NCBI GenBank assembly: GCA_003988855.1
Contig: QYAI01000011.1
Span: 124,001-188,000 of the forward strand
Direction of reading: 5' to 3'
Source: Arachnopeziza araneosa
Lineage: Eukaryota; Ascomycota; Leotiomycetes; Helotiales; Arachnopezizaceae
Length of the DNA: 64,000 nt
Of this stretch, positions 31,109 through 41,879 are shown one piece after another. The number at the start of each line of letters is the position of its first letter. Positions within the stretch are counted from its first letter, which is position 1. A program made the translations under genes and the position numbers. The notes beneath the pieces are model-generated. The model did not search any database and was not told where the DNA came from. It saw nothing but the letters and a program-made list of their open reading frames with translations.

Positions 31109-33738
31109 TTATATGCCTGTCGGTGGCTTGGGGGGGAGACTTGATGGATTGCCGTAGTTTGGAAGATGGCTCCCAATCTGGCCATTTGGTTGCATCTGCA
31201 TTCCTTGTATATTCTGAGGGAGGCCTTGAACAACGCTGTGAGGTATTCCTTGAGGAATGCCTTGGTGCATTATCGGGCGGTGGGCCATCAAGGGTGACGC
31301 ATGATAGGACGGCAGTGAGTTATTAGAGCCTTGCCTGGCCATATTATAGCCCATAGGGTTTCCAAATTGTTGTTGAGGTGGGTTAAAAGAGTTATAAGGA
31401 AGATGAGGAGATCCATGATGGGGAGAGCCGTGATGAGGAGAGCCATGGTGAGATAGAGGTTGAGGAATGGGCATACCGCCACTGCCTGGGACGAATGATT
31501 GAGTCTTGGGGTTGAACGCGTGCCGATTGAAGCTTCCTGGGATCGGGTGTTGACTCTTGGGGTCTGCAGGGTTTGCAGTGCTTGGTAGTTGCCCAAAAGC
31601 GTACGGAATTGAGTTCGGCGGCCCTCTAACCATGGGCCCTTGCTGTTGATATGGAGTCTGGTACGGGTTCTGCTGGGCCCATTGTTGTGGTGGAAGTGGT
31701 GGCGATTGCACTGGCGAACCGTATACACTGATGGGAGCACTGTGGTGTTGGAAACGTTGCTGATTCTGCTGCGGATATTGCTAGAAAGTTGTTAGCGAGT
31801 AGTAATTAGCAGAAAGTAAAGTATTTACTCCTGGAATGTTATTAAACATCTGAACGTTGCCATTCATCATGGCTGTATTGAACTGCTGCTGTGTTGCGAC
31901 GAATTGTTGTGGTATAGAATTTTGAAAATTATTCTGCATAGGACCAGCAAATTGCTGAGCTGCCATAGGAGGGTACTGAGTTGCAGGAACCCAAGTAGGA
32001 GCTTGTTGTTGCGGAAAAAAAGGAGTATATTGAGACCGAACGTCAAAACTTTCGGAATCATCCCGTCGTTGCTTAGGGGCCTTGGGACGCTTGTTCTGAG
32101 CAGCTCGGTCCTTGGTGGACACAGAGCTTGAGCGTGACATCTCATTGCTGTCTTCATTTTCTATATTATTTGTAAGTTGAAAGCTATACAATTGGTTTAA
32201 GATTCTCACCAGGAGTAGCATCGCCACTCTTCTCTTCCTTTCCGAAAATTCGTTCTCTGGCCTTGTTATAAGCAGCCTCTCGTTCTTCCCGAGACAATCT
32301 AGAACAAGTCAGTAATTCAGCTCATTTGTGAAGCATATAGAAGGCAAATTACTTCTCTTTAGCAGAAAGAGACTTGTCTTTTCCATCACTTCCAGTCTCC
32401 GAAGTCGCTTTGGACGGACTTGGACCGGTATCACCTTCACCGCCTCTGCGCATGATCTTCATTGTGGGCATGGTTGGGGGAGGAGTATTCCCACTTGTTG
32501 GCGGATTCGAAATGCTTGTTAATGCAGGAGGTAACCTACAAAACGGTGTTCGGAAAATGCGAACTGCTCCTGCTACTGCATCTACTTGGTGTGTCATATG
32601 ATAATAATCCGCAAGTTTGTGCGTAAGCATTCTGCAAAAAGAGTTGCAAGGAGGCAAATCTATAAAAGGTTCCCTAGCATGAGGTTAGCACAAACTCGTT
32701 ACAAGATTGATTTTATCAGAGCATACTTAGATGATCGAACAAATTCAATTACGTCTTGTTCAAGTCTGAGGAGGAAGATTCGGTCTTTCGGTGAATCTAA
32801 AGCCTCCAACAACTTCTCATCTGGCGTCTGCCGGTAAAACAAGTTAAAAGCTTCGGGACCACCTGTGCCACTGATTAGAGGTTTAGGCTTTCCATCATCC
32901 GTCGTTTGTTGGCTAGAAGAGCCACTTTGTGGCGTAACAACTCCTTGTATTTGTTGGCCTTGGATCTGCTGCAAATTCCTTCGATCAGGGGCCTCGTAGA
33001 ACTGGGCTCGATATGCCCTAGCAGCGGCCTCTGATCCAATTCTAGATCCTGCGACTATAGATCCCCGCCCTGAAAAGGCATCATCATCATCTGCAGCTTT
33101 GACACTTGCACTGTCATCAGGGCGGAGAGATTCCTTCTCGTCTAAGGCAAACGTCGTGCCAGATGTAATACTCTTTCCATCTAAACTGGCTGGTTTCGTA
33201 CCCAGCTCAGATCCAGAATCAGCTCGTTGAAATGGATCTTCACTAAACCCATCAGGTGTTTCGGTTTTATTCTTAACACTTGGAATACCAGACCCATTAA
33301 CAACCAGGCTTGGCATTGGCTCAGTCACGTTTAGAGCCTTAACTGCCTCAACAAGCTTGGCCTCGCTAGCACGGCTCTGAGATAGTGATTCATCTGCATC
33401 AATAGCCTTAACTTCCAAGTGCTTAGGGGTCAAACTGTCAGTGATGATACGCTTTGCGTCCGCGGATCTGTTTAGATAGCGTAGACCCTCGCTGGCTTCG
33501 TCCTGGTTCAATACCGGGATATTCTCCTTCCTAGAATCGCGGGTTGGTGCAGATGCTGATACCCTAGCAAATGAATTGAGGGCTACGTTGTCTTTTCCAG
33601 CCGATGCAGCCACCTGAGGGACAGATAGGTTAGCAGGCATGAAAATTATATGTCAACCCTGAAGGTCGAACAAGAGGGGCTTCATACCTTGGCAAACGAC
33701 AGTTTAGACGTATCCGCAGACACCTGCGTGGTAGCCAT
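31109..33738 (-). CDS. R3H and SUZ domain RNA-binding protein (R3HDM/ARPP21/Rbs1-like)
   Basis: Cytoplasmic single-stranded nucleic-acid-binding protein. Six exons, 33688-33738, 32727-33613, 32353-32673, 32210-32298, 31829-32160 and 31109-31780, have matching phases and give 783 aa. After a long polar N-terminus, the R3H domain is built across intron 2: RLEQDVIEFVRSSK|EPFIDLPPC, then NSFCRMLTHKLADYYHMTH. The SUZ motif spans introns 3 and 4 (LSREEREAAYNKARERIFG). The C-terminal third is Gln/Pro/Asn/His-rich and prion-like, with a threefold HHGSP repeat near 31411-31450. Family members bind mRNA and influence decay or Pol III regulation; the target here is unknown. Confidence 0.88.
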
Positions 33739-34345
33739 ACTGCAAGGTCCTATCGAGTGGAAATAGTCCAGTTGCTGAAATGAGTGTAGGTCCAAGATGG
33801 ACAAAGGTGAGATCGCAGCCAGGCGACGTGCCTGCAGATTCAAAAGAGTTTGAGAATGTAGTATTAAGGAAGAAAGTTAAAAGGGACGCCCGATGAAGAG
33901 ACGTGACATCTGGTCATTGTCGTAGCGGACAAGATATTAGTGGGGTCTGGTGTTGGAGTTGGAAGTGAAGTCGGAATCACAAGAATATTGACGTCGAGCC
34001 TGGTACAACCAGAAATATCCCTATCTTTCAGCGCGCATGCGACCAAAGCTGTTCACCTGGACGAAAAACTTCCCAGACTTCCGCAAAGGAGCGAAGCGTG
34101 AATGGCGTAGAGGAATGTTGTAGGAAGCTGTCAGATCATCCTCAACCTGACCATAAAGTGCTTGCATGGCCTTGCATTACGGGGTGTACTTTTCGACTTC
34201 TCCTTAGCGCCTCGTCTAACATAAGGTTGCCGCTATATCGTGAGGCCAAGTGCCTATCATCTTCAGCGGACTCTTCAGTCTTCTGCCACCAGTTTTTCAG
34301 TCCCTGTTACCAACACTTGCATTTCATACGTATGCTCTATTTACA
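33739..34345. promoter_or_regulatory. Divergent upstream region, R3H-SUZ / zinc-knuckle gene
   Basis: About 600 bp with no coding signal. The frames at 33864-34046 and 34098-34349 lack domains. No specific motif was recognised. Confidence 0.5.
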
Positions 34346-35293
34346 ATGAATAGATACAATAGGGGAACTACCATTGGCGGGCCGTCCAAGGCGACCGCAT
34401 CCACACTCTGCCAAAAGTGTTTGAAACGAGATATGCTTTTCTTGCCCTCCCGAGATATCCAAGACTGACTAGCTCTACGGCACTACAGTTATGAGTGCAA
34501 AAGTGGTGCACAGGAACGGCCTTATGTATCTCGGCCCTCTAGAACTCAGCAGCTTCTCAACCCGAAGCTCGTACCTAAATTAACGAATGATGCTCCACAG
34601 GATTTGCTTCGAAAGTAAGGAAACCATTTTCTTGATCCTCTTCGATGTTCACCATTTCGGTATTCTATACTAATTTGGAATAGGAAAGGGATCGCGGATG
34701 AGCAACTTGCTAAAGCGAAGCTGGAAAGGGAAAAGAAAAGAGGGCAAAGCAAAGACCTCGATGATGTACCATCAAAGAATTTGCGCTCTTCGTCCACCTC
34801 ATCCTCTGTTTCTACTATATCTACGTCTAAATCCAGATCGCCAACCCCACAAAGAGACCCTCAGAGAGTCATAGACGAATTTCGATCAGAATCGCCCATG
34901 CCAAATCGTGCCAGGGAATCCACTCCAACATTCTCAAGATCACCTCCACACACCACAGATTCTGAAAAGAAAAAAAGACGGCGGTCGATCTCCTCTGAAG
35001 GATCGCTTTATCATGAGCATGGTCGAAAAATGAGGGACCGAGCTAGTAGTCGTCATACCCGGAGACGATATAAACAAGAAAGCCCACCAATTCGAGGTAG
35101 ACGGTCAGAGAGTAGATCTCCGCCACCCAGATCAAGACGAAGACTTTCTGACGATCGCCCTAACATCAACAGGAATATTCGCAGTCAGCCATTAAACCGT
35201 AAAGAGAATATCGCACCTACAAGACAACGAAGCCTGAGCCCTTTTAGTAAAAGATTGGCCCTAACAAAGGCCATGAACATTGGGTCCGGATAG
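34346..35293 (+). CDS. ZCCHC10-like zinc-knuckle, SR-rich protein
   Basis: Probable nuclear RNA-processing protein. The proposed exons, 34346-34430, 34479-34614 and 34684-35293, give 276 aa. The zinc knuckle CQKCLKRGHYSYECK is followed by the family block ERPYVSRPSRTQQLLNPKL, then an SR/RS-rich C-terminus (SRSPTPQRD, RRRSISSEG, RRSESRSPPPRSRRR). The knuckle is produced only if 34431-34478 (48 nt, ATATGC...TCTAC) is removed as an AT-AC intron, splitting the Gly codon G|GG. A canonical alternative, GT at 34417 to AG at 34488 (72 nt), also keeps the frame but deletes half of the knuckle. Without splicing there is a stop at 34469. Intron 2 (34615-34683) is ordinary GT-AG. Confidence 0.75.
34431..34478 (+). 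other. Putative AT-AC intron
   Basis: This 48-nt segment starts ATATGCTTTT and ends GCTCTAC. It contains CTGAC 10 nt before the 3' end, the branch-point form of ordinary introns here. Its 5' end matches the U12-type AT-AC donor ATATCCTT at 7 of 8 positions. Its removal restores a consensus zinc knuckle. Confidence 0.5.
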
Positions 35294-35445
35294 ATTTTGC
35301 TATAGGAGTTCCGGATGAAGATTTATGGATACCCAGGAGTGACTAACTAGCATGTTTGTATGATTACAGTAGCGCCAAACTCCAAATGCTATTCATTCCT
35401 TGATTGTAACGCCATAAAATGCATCGATTTCTCTTGAACGCCTCA

Positions 35446-36069
35446 TTACTGCATTTCCTCATCCTCTCTTTCTCTCCTCTCTTCCTCCTCCTCCTCTTTC
35501 TCTCTTAGCTTAACACCCTCCACTAAAGCCACTCCTTCCATACCCATTTCTTCTCCGCTCTCAATTGCTGTGCTCGTACCCTTCCCAGATTTGGACCTGG
35601 CTGCCTTCTGAGCTGCTTCAATCCGCTCTCTGACCAGTCGAGCAATAGCATTTTCAGTCCTTACATTCAGTATCTCCATCTTCTTTCCAAGATCTCGCTT
35701 TAGGTCCCAATTGGGTTTCTTTGGTTGCAATTTGAAAAGATCAACGCCTTTATCATCCTGATCTTCCTCTTCCGCCTTCCGCCTAATCTCCTCCTCAACT
35801 TCCTTTGCCTGCTGTTCAAGGGTTTTTTCAACTGCAAGGATTGGAGGAGCTTCAAATCCTAATTTTGGACCTTTTGCTTCTGGATCATAATTGCGTCCTG
35901 ACAGGTGAAGCTTGGCGACATCTGGTTCGGCTGGTGGTGAAGGTGATCTAGTTGATTCTGGTGCAACGATTTCGTCGCCAGGCTGTTTGCGTTTCAATAA
36001 TTTGAGTTTTGCTAGACGAGCTTTTCGCTCATCCGCAGCGCTGCCCAAACTTGCATGCGTTGTCGACAT
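35446..36069 (-). CDS. cwf18: Spliceosome-associated protein Cwf18 (CCDC12)
   Basis: Component of the Prp19/NTC-associated spliceosome. Intronless, 207 aa from the ATG at 36069. It shows the family pattern: ADERKARLAKLKLLKRKQP near the N-terminus, HLSGRNYDPEAKGPKLGF, and the coiled-coil core EKTLEQQAKEVEEEI followed by DLFKLQPKKPNWDLKRDL and KKMEILNVRTENAIARLVRE. The C-terminus is Glu/Arg-rich. It is divergent from the PPR gene, with only 189 bp between start codons. Confidence 0.92.
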   Translation of the reverse strand: MSTTHASLGSAADERKARLAKLKLLKRKQPGDEIVAPESTRSPSPPAEPDVAKLHLSGRNYDPEAKGPKLGFEAPPILAVEKTLEQQAKEVEEEIRRKAEEEDQDDKGVDLFKLQPKKPNWDLKRDLGKKMEILNVRTENAIARLVRERIEAAQKAARSKSGKGTSTAIESGEEMGMEGVALVEGVKLREKEEEEEERREREDEEMQ

Positions 36070-36258
36070 TTCAACCGCAGCGTACGTATGATGTTGCTGA
36101 TGGCTTTTCGCAGTCCAAAAAATCTCAGCCTCATTCTTAAGAGGCGGCCGCTAGTTCAAAACCGGACCCCAGGAAACTTCCTGCAGACAAGGGTTTCATT
36201 ACTCCTTTCGTCTTTTCTTCAATGACAGAATGAATATCAACTGAGTTACAAAAAGCCG

Positions 36259-38946
36259 ATGCCTCCACGTCTACATCCGCTGAAGAAATGCTATTCAACC
36301 AATGAGCTGCCTATATTACCATTTCTTGCGCCGAGGGTTTTCCAGCCATGGCCAAGCGACCATCGCAAATTCAATACCGGCGCTCAAGCAATCCGAAATC
36401 GTTCTGTGGCAGTTCCCCTCGATTATAACAGTGAATGCGGAAGTCGACAGAAAGATTTGAAGGTCTTGGCTATATGTAATGCTGAGGATCAACAGCGAAG
36501 AGAGGACTTTCGAGATAGCATCAATGCATATAAGTCCAACATTGACGCCTATCTTAATAATGACAAACCGACCATCAATGGACATAACGCAGGAATAACT
36601 TCAAGGAGGTGGAGAAATAATTCTCGGGCAATCGTGTTAGAACGTCGGGCTTCAATGAAACCAATCTGGAGCTTGACAACTGATCATGTTCAGTCCAAGC
36701 GAAACTCAATCACTACCAAGAACGCTTTACCAAGCACTTCAAATGAGCCTCAGCAAAAATATGGCAAGAAGGGAGCGAAAAAGAGGTCTAGACATCGGCT
36801 ATTACGGCGAGAGCTGGGCTCTGACAACTTGAATAAGGAGCTCAAGCCTGTGCATACACCAACGAGTAGCATACAACCGAGGCTGGATTTGAAACAAGAT
36901 TATCGAATTCGTCGAGTACGGAAGTCAAGATTGTCTCCTCGGGATACAGTTTTAATTGGGGGGAGGTCGAGATACCCCAATATATTACGGCGAATCTGGA
37001 GTGGAACGAGGCTTAATTCACAGGCAGAAATATTGAGATTATCAGAAATGAAGCGGTGGCACCGATTGATGGTATCACTAGAACGTATTAGCCCTGGCCT
37101 GGTCGACCACAACCGCAATCGCAAAGGACAGCTGCCAGCTCTTCTTATCTTCTCAAGTGATGTTAATCAGATGTTGCAAGTTGAGTCAATAAAGCATTTT
37201 AGGGAGATGTGGGTGGCACTTCCGATTCGTTTAAGACTAGCAATCTGGCCTAAGCTCATGGTAGCAACGCTGGTTCGTTATCCCGATAGGGCTCTTGAAA
37301 TACTTGAAGCAACATACATTCCATTATTGCCTCGCCTCTTCATCACGGACACGCTTCACTGCATAATCACACACCATCTTCGCAAGCGAGAGTGCCGTTC
37401 TCAAAGTTTTGTTCTAGATCTCAACCGTAGAATTTGCGACTTACTACTTGGTAGCCTTCCTGGAAAACCTCCGGAGCTGAATCAAACATCTATTTACATT
37501 TTGCTGCGATGTCTTCCAGAGATGGCCTTGAAGGAGTTCTATTTAACCCTTGTAAGGCTCAAGAACCATCTAAGCAACGACACTTTGATCCAGTTCGCTT
37601 CTCGGCTTGCAAAGGGAGGGGAGACAGACTTTGCATTTGATATATCACACCGGCTTGAAGACCTACAAGAGCCAGACACCGCTAAAGTTTTAAGTCTATT
37701 TACTACATTACTTTACAGCTCTCGACTCAACCTGACTGCTCAGCACCGAGAGTCAGACATTTTTCAGCTTTTGCAAGAGTTTGGACTGACTCCAAACATT
37801 ATCACCTACAATGTTTTAATGCTGAACGCAATTAAAGACGGTGACTCTGACACTCCATGGAAAATCCATGACATGATGGTTGACACTGGAACTGAACCGG
37901 ATGAATTTACATATTCCATTTTGTTAAATGATGCAAAACGACGCATGGACATATCAACTATGGAAACCGTGATGAGTTTGATTCTCAAACAGCGTTTACA
38001 TACTGCGCATATCTTCACTGATGTCTTGCATGCTATACACCTTTTATCACTCGTTCGGAATGGTGGTTCTTCAAGAACCAGTCAAGATTTTGAAACGGTA
38101 TTTGAACAGATGCTTCAAGTTTACTGTGAGCATTTCCATACCGAGCTGCTAGTTAGGATTGTTCCACAGCTTTCAAGCCGCATATCTACCCCTACTGATC
38201 CAGAAATGATAAAAAATCTCATGGTCCCAACTTATGCTACAATAAACGTCATGTTAACGGGATATTTGTATTTCGGTCAGGCTTCGCAGGCACGGCGGTG
38301 GTACGCACATTTTCACGATCTAGTGGTGTCTGGTGACCCTATTGTGGAAGATTTTATGAAAGAGCCGTATGTTTATAACATCATCCTCCTAGTATTCCGT
38401 CGGCATCCTCACCTCAGAAATGAAGCCCCGAAAATTGTAGCTGACATGCTTGCGGCAACCGAGATGTCAGAGGACGAAGAAATATCTCTGCGAAGCCATG
38501 CAGATGGCGAGAATGCCGATATCTCGAAGACAGGAGCAAAAGTTCGCCGCGCTCACACTGCGCCCAAACCGAACGTGTACACTTGGACTATTCTCCTTCA
38601 GATCTACATGATTCAAGGGCATTCACGTGCTGCGGAGAAAGTACTTGCTATGATGGTGCGACGGGACGTGAAGCCTGATCTTGTCACATGGAATGCTCTT
38701 GTCGCAGGATACTCACATCTTCAGGACGTGGAAAGAACAGCAGATGCAGTACGCAGACTAGAAGCGGCGGGATTCAAGCCAGATGATAATACATATAAGT
38801 TGCTAGGCGCTGTTGGTGATCGTGAGTCGCTATCTAAGGCTCTAGGGGAGAAGAAGATTGTAGTTGAAGCCGATTTCATGGAGAAATTACAACAGGACGT
38901 TCTAGTAAGCGAGTTAGAGAAGAGGATGCACGAGACTTACTATTAG
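36259..38946 (+). CDS. Pentatricopeptide-repeat protein, probably mitochondrial
   Basis: Intronless, 895 aa. The basic N-terminus (MPPRLHPLKKCYSTNELP) fits mitochondrial import. PPR motifs are recognisable at about residues 510-560 (TPNIITYNVLMLNAIKDGD and DEFTYSILLNDAKRR) and again at 775-850 (PNVYTWTILLQIYMIQGHSR, DVKPDLVTWNALVAGYSHL and FKPDDNTYKLLGAVGD). The middle is helical and poorly conserved. PPR proteins bind organellar RNA; the transcript target cannot be inferred. It is one of the longest uninterrupted coding regions in the window. Confidence 0.85.
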   Translation: MPPRLHPLKKCYSTNELPILPFLAPRVFQPWPSDHRKFNTGAQAIRNRSVAVPLDYNSECGSRQKDLKVLAICNAEDQQRREDFRDSINAYKSNIDAYLNNDKPTINGHNAGITSRRWRNNSRAIVLERRASMKPIWSLTTDHVQSKRNSITTKNALPSTSNEPQQKYGKKGAKKRSRHRLLRRELGSDNLNKELKPVHTPTSSIQPRLDLKQDYRIRRVRKSRLSPRDTVLIGGRSRYPNILRRIWSGTRLNSQAEILRLSEMKRWHRLMVSLERISPGLVDHNRNRKGQLPALLIFSSDVNQMLQVESIKHFREMWVALPIRLRLAIWPKLMVATLVRYPDRALEILEATYIPLLPRLFITDTLHCIITHHLRKRECRSQSFVLDLNRRICDLLLGSLPGKPPELNQTSIYILLRCLPEMALKEFYLTLVRLKNHLSNDTLIQFASRLAKGGETDFAFDISHRLEDLQEPDTAKVLSLFTTLLYSSRLNLTAQHRESDIFQLLQEFGLTPNIITYNVLMLNAIKDGDSDTPWKIHDMMVDTGTEPDEFTYSILLNDAKRRMDISTMETVMSLILKQRLHTAHIFTDVLHAIHLLSLVRNGGSSRTSQDFETVFEQMLQVYCEHFHTELLVRIVPQLSSRISTPTDPEMIKNLMVPTYATINVMLTGYLYFGQASQARRWYAHFHDLVVSGDPIVEDFMKEPYVYNIILLVFRRHPHLRNEAPKIVADMLAATEMSEDEEISLRSHADGENADISKTGAKVRRAHTAPKPNVYTWTILLQIYMIQGHSRAAEKVLAMMVRRDVKPDLVTWNALVAGYSHLQDVERTADAVRRLEAAGFKPDDNTYKLLGAVGDRESLSKALGEKKIVVEADFMEKLQQDVLVSELEKRMHETYY

Positions 38947-39659
38947 TTTGCCTCTGGGTAACAAATTAGTTGTATATTAGAAGAAATGAGGATTTAGAAC
39001 TTAGACCCTTTGTATAATATCATCAAGCATCCATGGAATTCTACTGTTTTGCATGCAGCAAGAAGTAAGACCCTTGTGTTAAGATTCTAGAAAGCCAATA
39101 TATGTGTATAAAATTCGGGTTGTACACTATAGAATCAAATACTCAAATGGTTTTCGTCCTAGAAAACACTATCAGCTGTGGATTTGGTGCTGAATATTCT
39201 AGTTAAAGAAGATGGCTTTAAAGCAATTATAAGATGAACTCCTCGAAAATGGTTTCTGGTAGACAAGAATCTTAAGTCGTCGATCTTAGTGGACAGTGTA
39301 GCTTTGGTATCAGCTATTTCAAGTGCCGTGACGTTGCCCCCGAGATGTCGAGAAACCTCATGCTTGTAGGGGCCTCAACACTGAGGAACTTGCGCAGATG
39401 TTAGAAGTGGACAAAGTAGATTACATGTCGCATTCAAGAAGACACCAGATGCGATAGTTATAAGTTTGTTTTCACTGTGAGCCTACAGACCATTGCATAG
39501 AATATTGCAATTTTTACCGCTCTGCATGAAAGCAATTAAGGGGGACAGTTGAAGTCCGAAATTAACAACTCCAGCCCGCCGGTCTTCTCAACGCCCGCTG
39601 AATGCAATTCATAACACCGCTATGTCGTTAATCCGCCATAGCCATGATACCCAACTCCC
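38947..39659. other. Convergent intergenic region
   Basis: About 710 bp between the PPR and RBR stop codons. AT-rich, with no coding, repeat or RNA signal recognised. Confidence 0.55.
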
Positions 39660-41879
39660 TTACGTATTAGCATGTGCGTCCTTGCACCCTCCACACACAA
39701 CCATTCCACAGCGACATTCCCATGCCATTGAATCATCCTTAGCCTTTCGTTGCGTTGCAAGAAATTGGTCACCATTGAATTTCTCCAAAGCCTGCCCTAT
39801 ATCGCATGATTTGCAAGTAGTCCCGCAATCGCACATCCATAAGTAACTTGGGTCAGTCGCTCTGAGCTGTGAGGGACGTCTTGAACAGCGAGTACACACT
39901 ATATGCCCGCTGAAGCATCGCCAAGCTTGGTTGCCATAAATATTGACTGGCCACTCCATTCCCCCCATTTCGACATCCTCGTCTACATTTCTCACAGGCA
40001 TCTGTTCCGCCTTCAAGGTGTGGACGTGTCTGAAGCAGAGGTTACATTCGAGGGCTCGGGGTTCACGAAGGCGGAGTTCAGTCCAGCGATGCTGGCATCC
40101 CCAAGCATCAATGACGTTGCCGTAGGGTTCTGGTCCAAATTCGTGGCCGTCACCTTCATAAAATCCTGCTTGGCCATCCAGATCATCTTCCTCAAAGGTT
40201 TCGGCCTGCTCTTCGTCCGATCCATCCTCACAGCCACTCCCATCACATTCATTAATCGGCTTCAGGCATTCAAAGCAGAAATGCGCACCACATCTACACT
40301 ACCGGCTAGTTAGCACCGCAGACCACTAAAATCTATTACAAAGCTCCGGAGCTGAAGAACTGTTTCATGATCCTAAAGCCTTTCTCATATCTGCTGCTGA
40401 AACAGCTCGTAAGGTGCGGAACTTAAAGAGAAAAGAATATTGATTTAGTATAAGAATAGCCTACCTCAACATGAGCGCAACCAAAGACCTTGCGGACCCC
40501 AGCTCGACATTTCGGACAGCGTTTTATCTTCCATTTTTTGAGCTGCTCTTCTAAAGCAGGGTCAAGATCACTGTCAGGGCAGTTACCAATGTGGGTGATT
40601 TGACGACACCCTGTGCACACCGAACATCCACAGGTAGGGCACGAGACGTGAGGTTTCATTGTCTTTGATTCTTTGGGTGCAGCAAATGAGCTCATTGGTA
40701 AGTTTAGGAAGTCGGTTGCTTTTTGCTCTCGGTACTGTTGAGGTGATAGTGCTTGAGATGATTTCATTGAGTCAAGATAGAGACGTGGTGATATGAAAGT
40801 TGAACATTGAGGGATAGGGCTGTCATCGTGGTTTAGTTAGTATTGGTTGAAGCAGCTGAAGTTGGGATTGAGATATTTCCAAAATCCAAGTACTAATTGC
40901 AGGTTTTAATGAATAGACAGTCTGAACAGTACCTGCATCAGGTACAAAACTTCTCGTGTTGACTTACCAATACAGCCTGTCTGGGGTCGCCCACTCCTCA
41001 AACTTTGCTTTGTACAATTCAATCTAAACTGGTTAGCACATTTGAGATGATTAGGTTAGAAGAGTAACAAGTACCTGGTTATAGGAAAGGAGGTCCTTGA
41101 CCGCCGAGAGTGGGACTATGGAACAACATTTCGGTGGCATCTTGGATTCATTTTGGGTTGCTGATAGGAACCAGTCTTTGAGACATCCCTTGCAATAATG
41201 GCCGGTTGTGCATTTCAAGCACTTGTAGGGAAAGTAACAGTCATCTTCGAACGTCTCTAAGCATATCACGCAGGGTTTAGATGAACGGTTTATTTTCAAC
41301 CTCTGCGCACTCTCTCCAAATGGAGCGTGAGTGAAGGCGGGAGGTGGAAGTTCCCTTGACGCATGGGGTGCTGATGAATATGGGTCTGTCGTCTCCATTA
41401 GTAAACAACGTCGAACTCGATGCAGTTTTTGTCGAATGTGGTCCCAAGGGACTCGCAGCCACTTGGGGGTTGACATGATGTTCATGTATAGCTAGGGAAA
41501 GTGATAAGACAAACGAGAAGAGCTTACTGTAAAAGGGTGGCCTCGCCATTATGTTGTAAGGCTGAGGCTGATGAGTCATGAGAGTTGTCGTGCTTGAGTC
41601 AAACGGATTTGGCCAGGTCGGCGGTCCGTTGCTGGTTGGCTGGTGGTAGTATTGGGGCCTGGGAGGGAAATATGGATGCTCCCGCGAAAGAAAGGACGGA
41701 TGCGGTGGAGGCAATGTAGGTAGAGGCCGGTGATACATTCTGGCAGCTTCATTGCCAGGCTGCTGATGGTGGTGGTTGAGCAGCCGCTCTACGCCAAGCG
41801 CAGCTCGCTGTGGATGACTGTGGAACGGGGCCGGTGGAGGGATGAAGCCCATCCCATAATGCTGGTTCTGTCGCTCCAT
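39660..41879 (-). CDS. RBR-type (RING-IBR-RING) E3 ubiquitin ligase
   Basis: Ubiquitin ligase of the RING-HECT hybrid class. Supported exons: 41075-41451 or 41491, 40968-41023, 40465-40819 and 39660-40298, plus a Pro/His-rich first exon 41528-41879. RING1 reads CVICLETFEDDCYFPYKCLKC...HYCKGC. The IBR includes CPTCGCSVCTGC and HIGNC. RING2 reads CPKCRAGVRKVFGCAHVE|CRCGAHFCFEC, whose GC is the expected catalytic cysteine, created across intron 4. A C-terminal Cys-rich extension (SGHIVCTRCSRR, CRCGMVVCGGC) follows. The first junction is unclear: GTAAGC at 41527 with the best acceptor (before 41491) shifts the frame, while an acceptor before 41451 keeps it and gives 592 aa. The true start may instead lie at the ATG at 41485 or 41476. 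Confidence 0.82.

Noticed and set aside
34417..34488. Canonical GT-AG intron in the zinc-knuckle gene
   Set aside because: Frame-compatible, but the GTGTTT donor is weak and it deletes the second Cys, the His and the glycine of the knuckle. Kept as the competing model to the AT-AC intron.
40299..40967. The two long RBR introns (148 and 166 nt) as further introner copies
   Set aside because: By eye they do not share the GTAAGGATCCC start or internal blocks of the homologous pair.
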